This document shows, piece after piece, positions 4,538 to 5,637 of a DNA stretch of 5,637 nucleotides (its first letter is position 1; each line of letters opens with the position of its first letter). Position numbers and translations under genes: made by a program. Under the pieces are notes generated by a model, which was given only the letters and a program-made list of their open reading frames with translations, was not told where the DNA came from and searched no databases. The DNA comes from an uncultured Oscillospiraceae bacterium (GTDB lineage: Bacteria > Bacillota > Clostridia > Oscillospirales > Oscillospiraceae): positions 1-5,637 of the forward strand of contig CAKTKF010000096.1 of the NCBI GenBank assembly GCA_934569215.1. The letters run 5' to 3'.

Positions 4538-5637
4538 ATGGAATCTGTTGTAGAGCGCTTTTTGCGCTATGTGACCTTTGACACCCAGTCGGATGAGGAA
4601 TCCGACACCTGCCCCTCCACGGAAAAGCAGAAGGCGCTGGCCGCTGCGCTGGTGGAGGAAATGCATGGCATGGGCATTCAGGATGCCAGGATGGACGAAA
4701 ACGGCTATGTTTACGGCACCGTCCCCGGCGACCCTGACATGCCCACCATCGGCCTGATCGCCCACATGGACACCGCGCCGGATGCTTCCGGTGCGAACAT
4801 CAAGGCAAAGGTCATGGCCTATGACGGCGGGGATGTGTGCCTGAACGAGGAAAAGGGCATTTTCCTGCGGGAAGCTGACTACCCGTCCCTCAAAAACCAC
4901 GTGGGCAAGCACCTGATCGTCACCGACGGCACGACCCTTCTTGGTGCGGACGACAAGGCGGGCGTGGCGGAGATCATGACGGCGGCGCAGCAGCTGCTCG
5001 CCATGGGCGGTAAGCACGCCACATTGAAGATCGGCTTTACCCCTGACGAGGAGATCGGCCGGGGCGCGGACCGGTTTGATGTGAAGGGCTTCGGCGCGGA
5101 TTTTGCCTACACCGCCGACGGCGGCCCCGTGGGGGAGATCGAATACGAGAATTTCAACGCCGCCGGTGCGAAGGTGGTCGTACACGGCCTGAACATCCAT
5201 CCCGGCTCTGCCAAGGGGAAGATGGTGAATTCCCAGCTGATCGCCATGGAATTCCAGAGTCTGCTCCCCGTTGGGCAGCGCCCGGAGCTGACGGAGGGCT
5301 ATGAGGGCTTCTTCCATCTGCTGGGCATGAAGGGCGAGGTGGAGCGTTCCGAGCTGCACTATATCATCCGCGACCACGACATGGAGAAGTTCGAGGAAAA
5401 GAAAGCGGTCATGACTGCTGCCGCGGACTTTATCAACCGCAAGTACGGCGCGGGAACGCTGGAGCTGACCCTCAAGGACAGCTACTATAACATGAAGAAG
5501 TGCATTGAGCCGTGTATGTATGTGGTGGAGCGGGCGAAAAAGGCCATGGCCGCGGCGGGCATGAACCCGGTGGAAGTGCCCATTCGCGGCGGCACCGACG
5601 GCGCGCGGCTGTCCTACGAAGGGCTGCCCTGTCCCAA
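4538..5637 (+). CDS. pepT: peptidase T (tripeptide aminopeptidase), 3' end cut by window
   Basis: PepT is a cytoplasmic M20-family di-zinc aminopeptidase that removes the N-terminal residue of tripeptides. From the ATG at 4538, 366 residues are visible; about 40 more are expected, including the final zinc-ligand histidine. The N-terminus ESVVERFLRYVTFDTQSDE is the canonical PepT start. Zinc ligands and catalytic residues are visible: AHMDTAPD (H76, D78), LGADDKAG (bridging D138), PDEEIG (catalytic E171, ligand E172) and YTADGG (D194). A lid/dimerisation domain spans about 207-320 (NAAGAKVVVHGLNIHPG...), followed by return to the catalytic domain with IRGGTDGARLSYEGLP (349-364). AAGGAG lies 6 bases before this ATG. 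Upstream, the same frame is open through a GNAT domain, so a fused form is also possible. Confidence 0.95.
   Translation, partial: MESVVERFLRYVTFDTQSDEESDTCPSTEKQKALAAALVEEMHGMGIQDARMDENGYVYGTVPGDPDMPTIGLIAHMDTAPDASGANIKAKVMAYDGGDVCLNEEKGIFLREADYPSLKNHVGKHLIVTDGTTLLGADDKAGVAEIMTAAQQLLAMGGKHATLKIGFTPDEEIGRGADRFDVKGFGADFAYTADGGPVGEIEYENFNAAGAKVVVHGLNIHPGSAKGKMVNSQLIAMEFQSLLPVGQRPELTEGYEGFFHLLGMKGEVERSELHYIIRDHDMEKFEEKKAVMTAAADFINRKYGAGTLELTLKDSYYNMKKCIEPCMYVVERAKKAMAAAGMNPVEVPIRGGTDGARLSYEGLPCP

Larger units (their letters stand above)
4037..5637 (+). other. continuous GNAT-PepT reading frame
   Basis: Codon-by-codon reading from the ATG at 4037 shows 533 uninterrupted codons: 167 of GNAT, then 366 of PepT, open at the window end. 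Both domains keep their family motifs up to a junction of about four residues (KENP), so the frame is correct on both sides and no frameshift is needed. It may be expressed as a bifunctional fusion, as free PepT from the internal start, or as both. Confidence 0.85.

Noticed and set aside
3894..4553. A 219-codon plus-strand frame overlapping the end of ackA and the GNAT region
   Set aside because: Its translation has no domain features and it reads through the ackA terminator; the GNAT motifs are in another frame, from 4037.
4238..5377. A 379-codon open frame on the minus strand opposite GNAT-pepT
   Set aside because: No family motifs; a shadow of the GC-rich coding strand, which carries clear GNAT and PepT motifs.
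1..5637. tRNA, rRNA, CRISPR repeats, insertion sequences, phage or defence genes
   Set aside because: None seen: no repeat-spacer pattern, no terminal inverted repeats, no transposase motifs; all genes look like chromosomal housekeeping or metabolic genes.

Overview
The window looks like a piece of an anaerobic, fairly GC-rich Firmicutes genome, most likely a gut Clostridia/Oscillospiraceae-type bacterium. The reasons are a class III (oxygen-sensitive) ribonucleotide reductase, acetate kinase, the Firmicutes-type tRNA(Met) acetate ligase TmcAL, a YitT-family membrane protein, strong AGGAGG-type ribosome binding sites, and GC-rich codons set against AT-rich intergenic promoters. The placement is an inference from gene content; no rRNA or other marker is present.

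Layout, left to right. (1) The 3' end of nrdD (1-400, +) closes with a strong intrinsic terminator (407-441). (2) A small gene (541-792, +) has its own extended -10 promoter and encodes only the metal-binding middle domain of the fatty acid kinase subunit FakA. (3) A YitT-family membrane protein gene (793-1419, -) converges on it with no bases between the two stop codons. (4) tmcAL (1487-2638, -, TTG start) lies upstream of yitT on the same strand, and the yitT promoter begins one base after the tmcAL stop. (5) ackA (2776-3966, +) diverges from tmcAL across a 137-base region holding a clear ackA promoter and a probable tmcAL promoter that face each other; ackA ends at a GC-rich hairpin terminator. 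(6) A GNAT acetyltransferase (from 4037, +) runs without any stop codon, in the same frame, into peptidase T (PepT, from 4538), which is cut by the window end.

Functionally, ackA and tmcAL share acetate: AckA makes acetate and ATP from acetyl phosphate, and TmcAL consumes acetate and ATP to acetylate C34 of elongator tRNA(Met). nrdD supplies dNTPs anaerobically. PepT removes N-terminal residues from tripeptides. The roles of the stand-alone FakA-like domain, the YitT protein and the GNAT domain are not known from the sequence.

The two most unusual items are the uninterrupted GNAT-PepT reading frame, with a strong internal ribosome binding site at the junction, and the free-standing FakA middle domain in which the usual metal-ligand cysteine appears to be aspartate. 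No tRNA, rRNA, CRISPR array or insertion sequence was seen. All stretches over 300 bases contain a gene.
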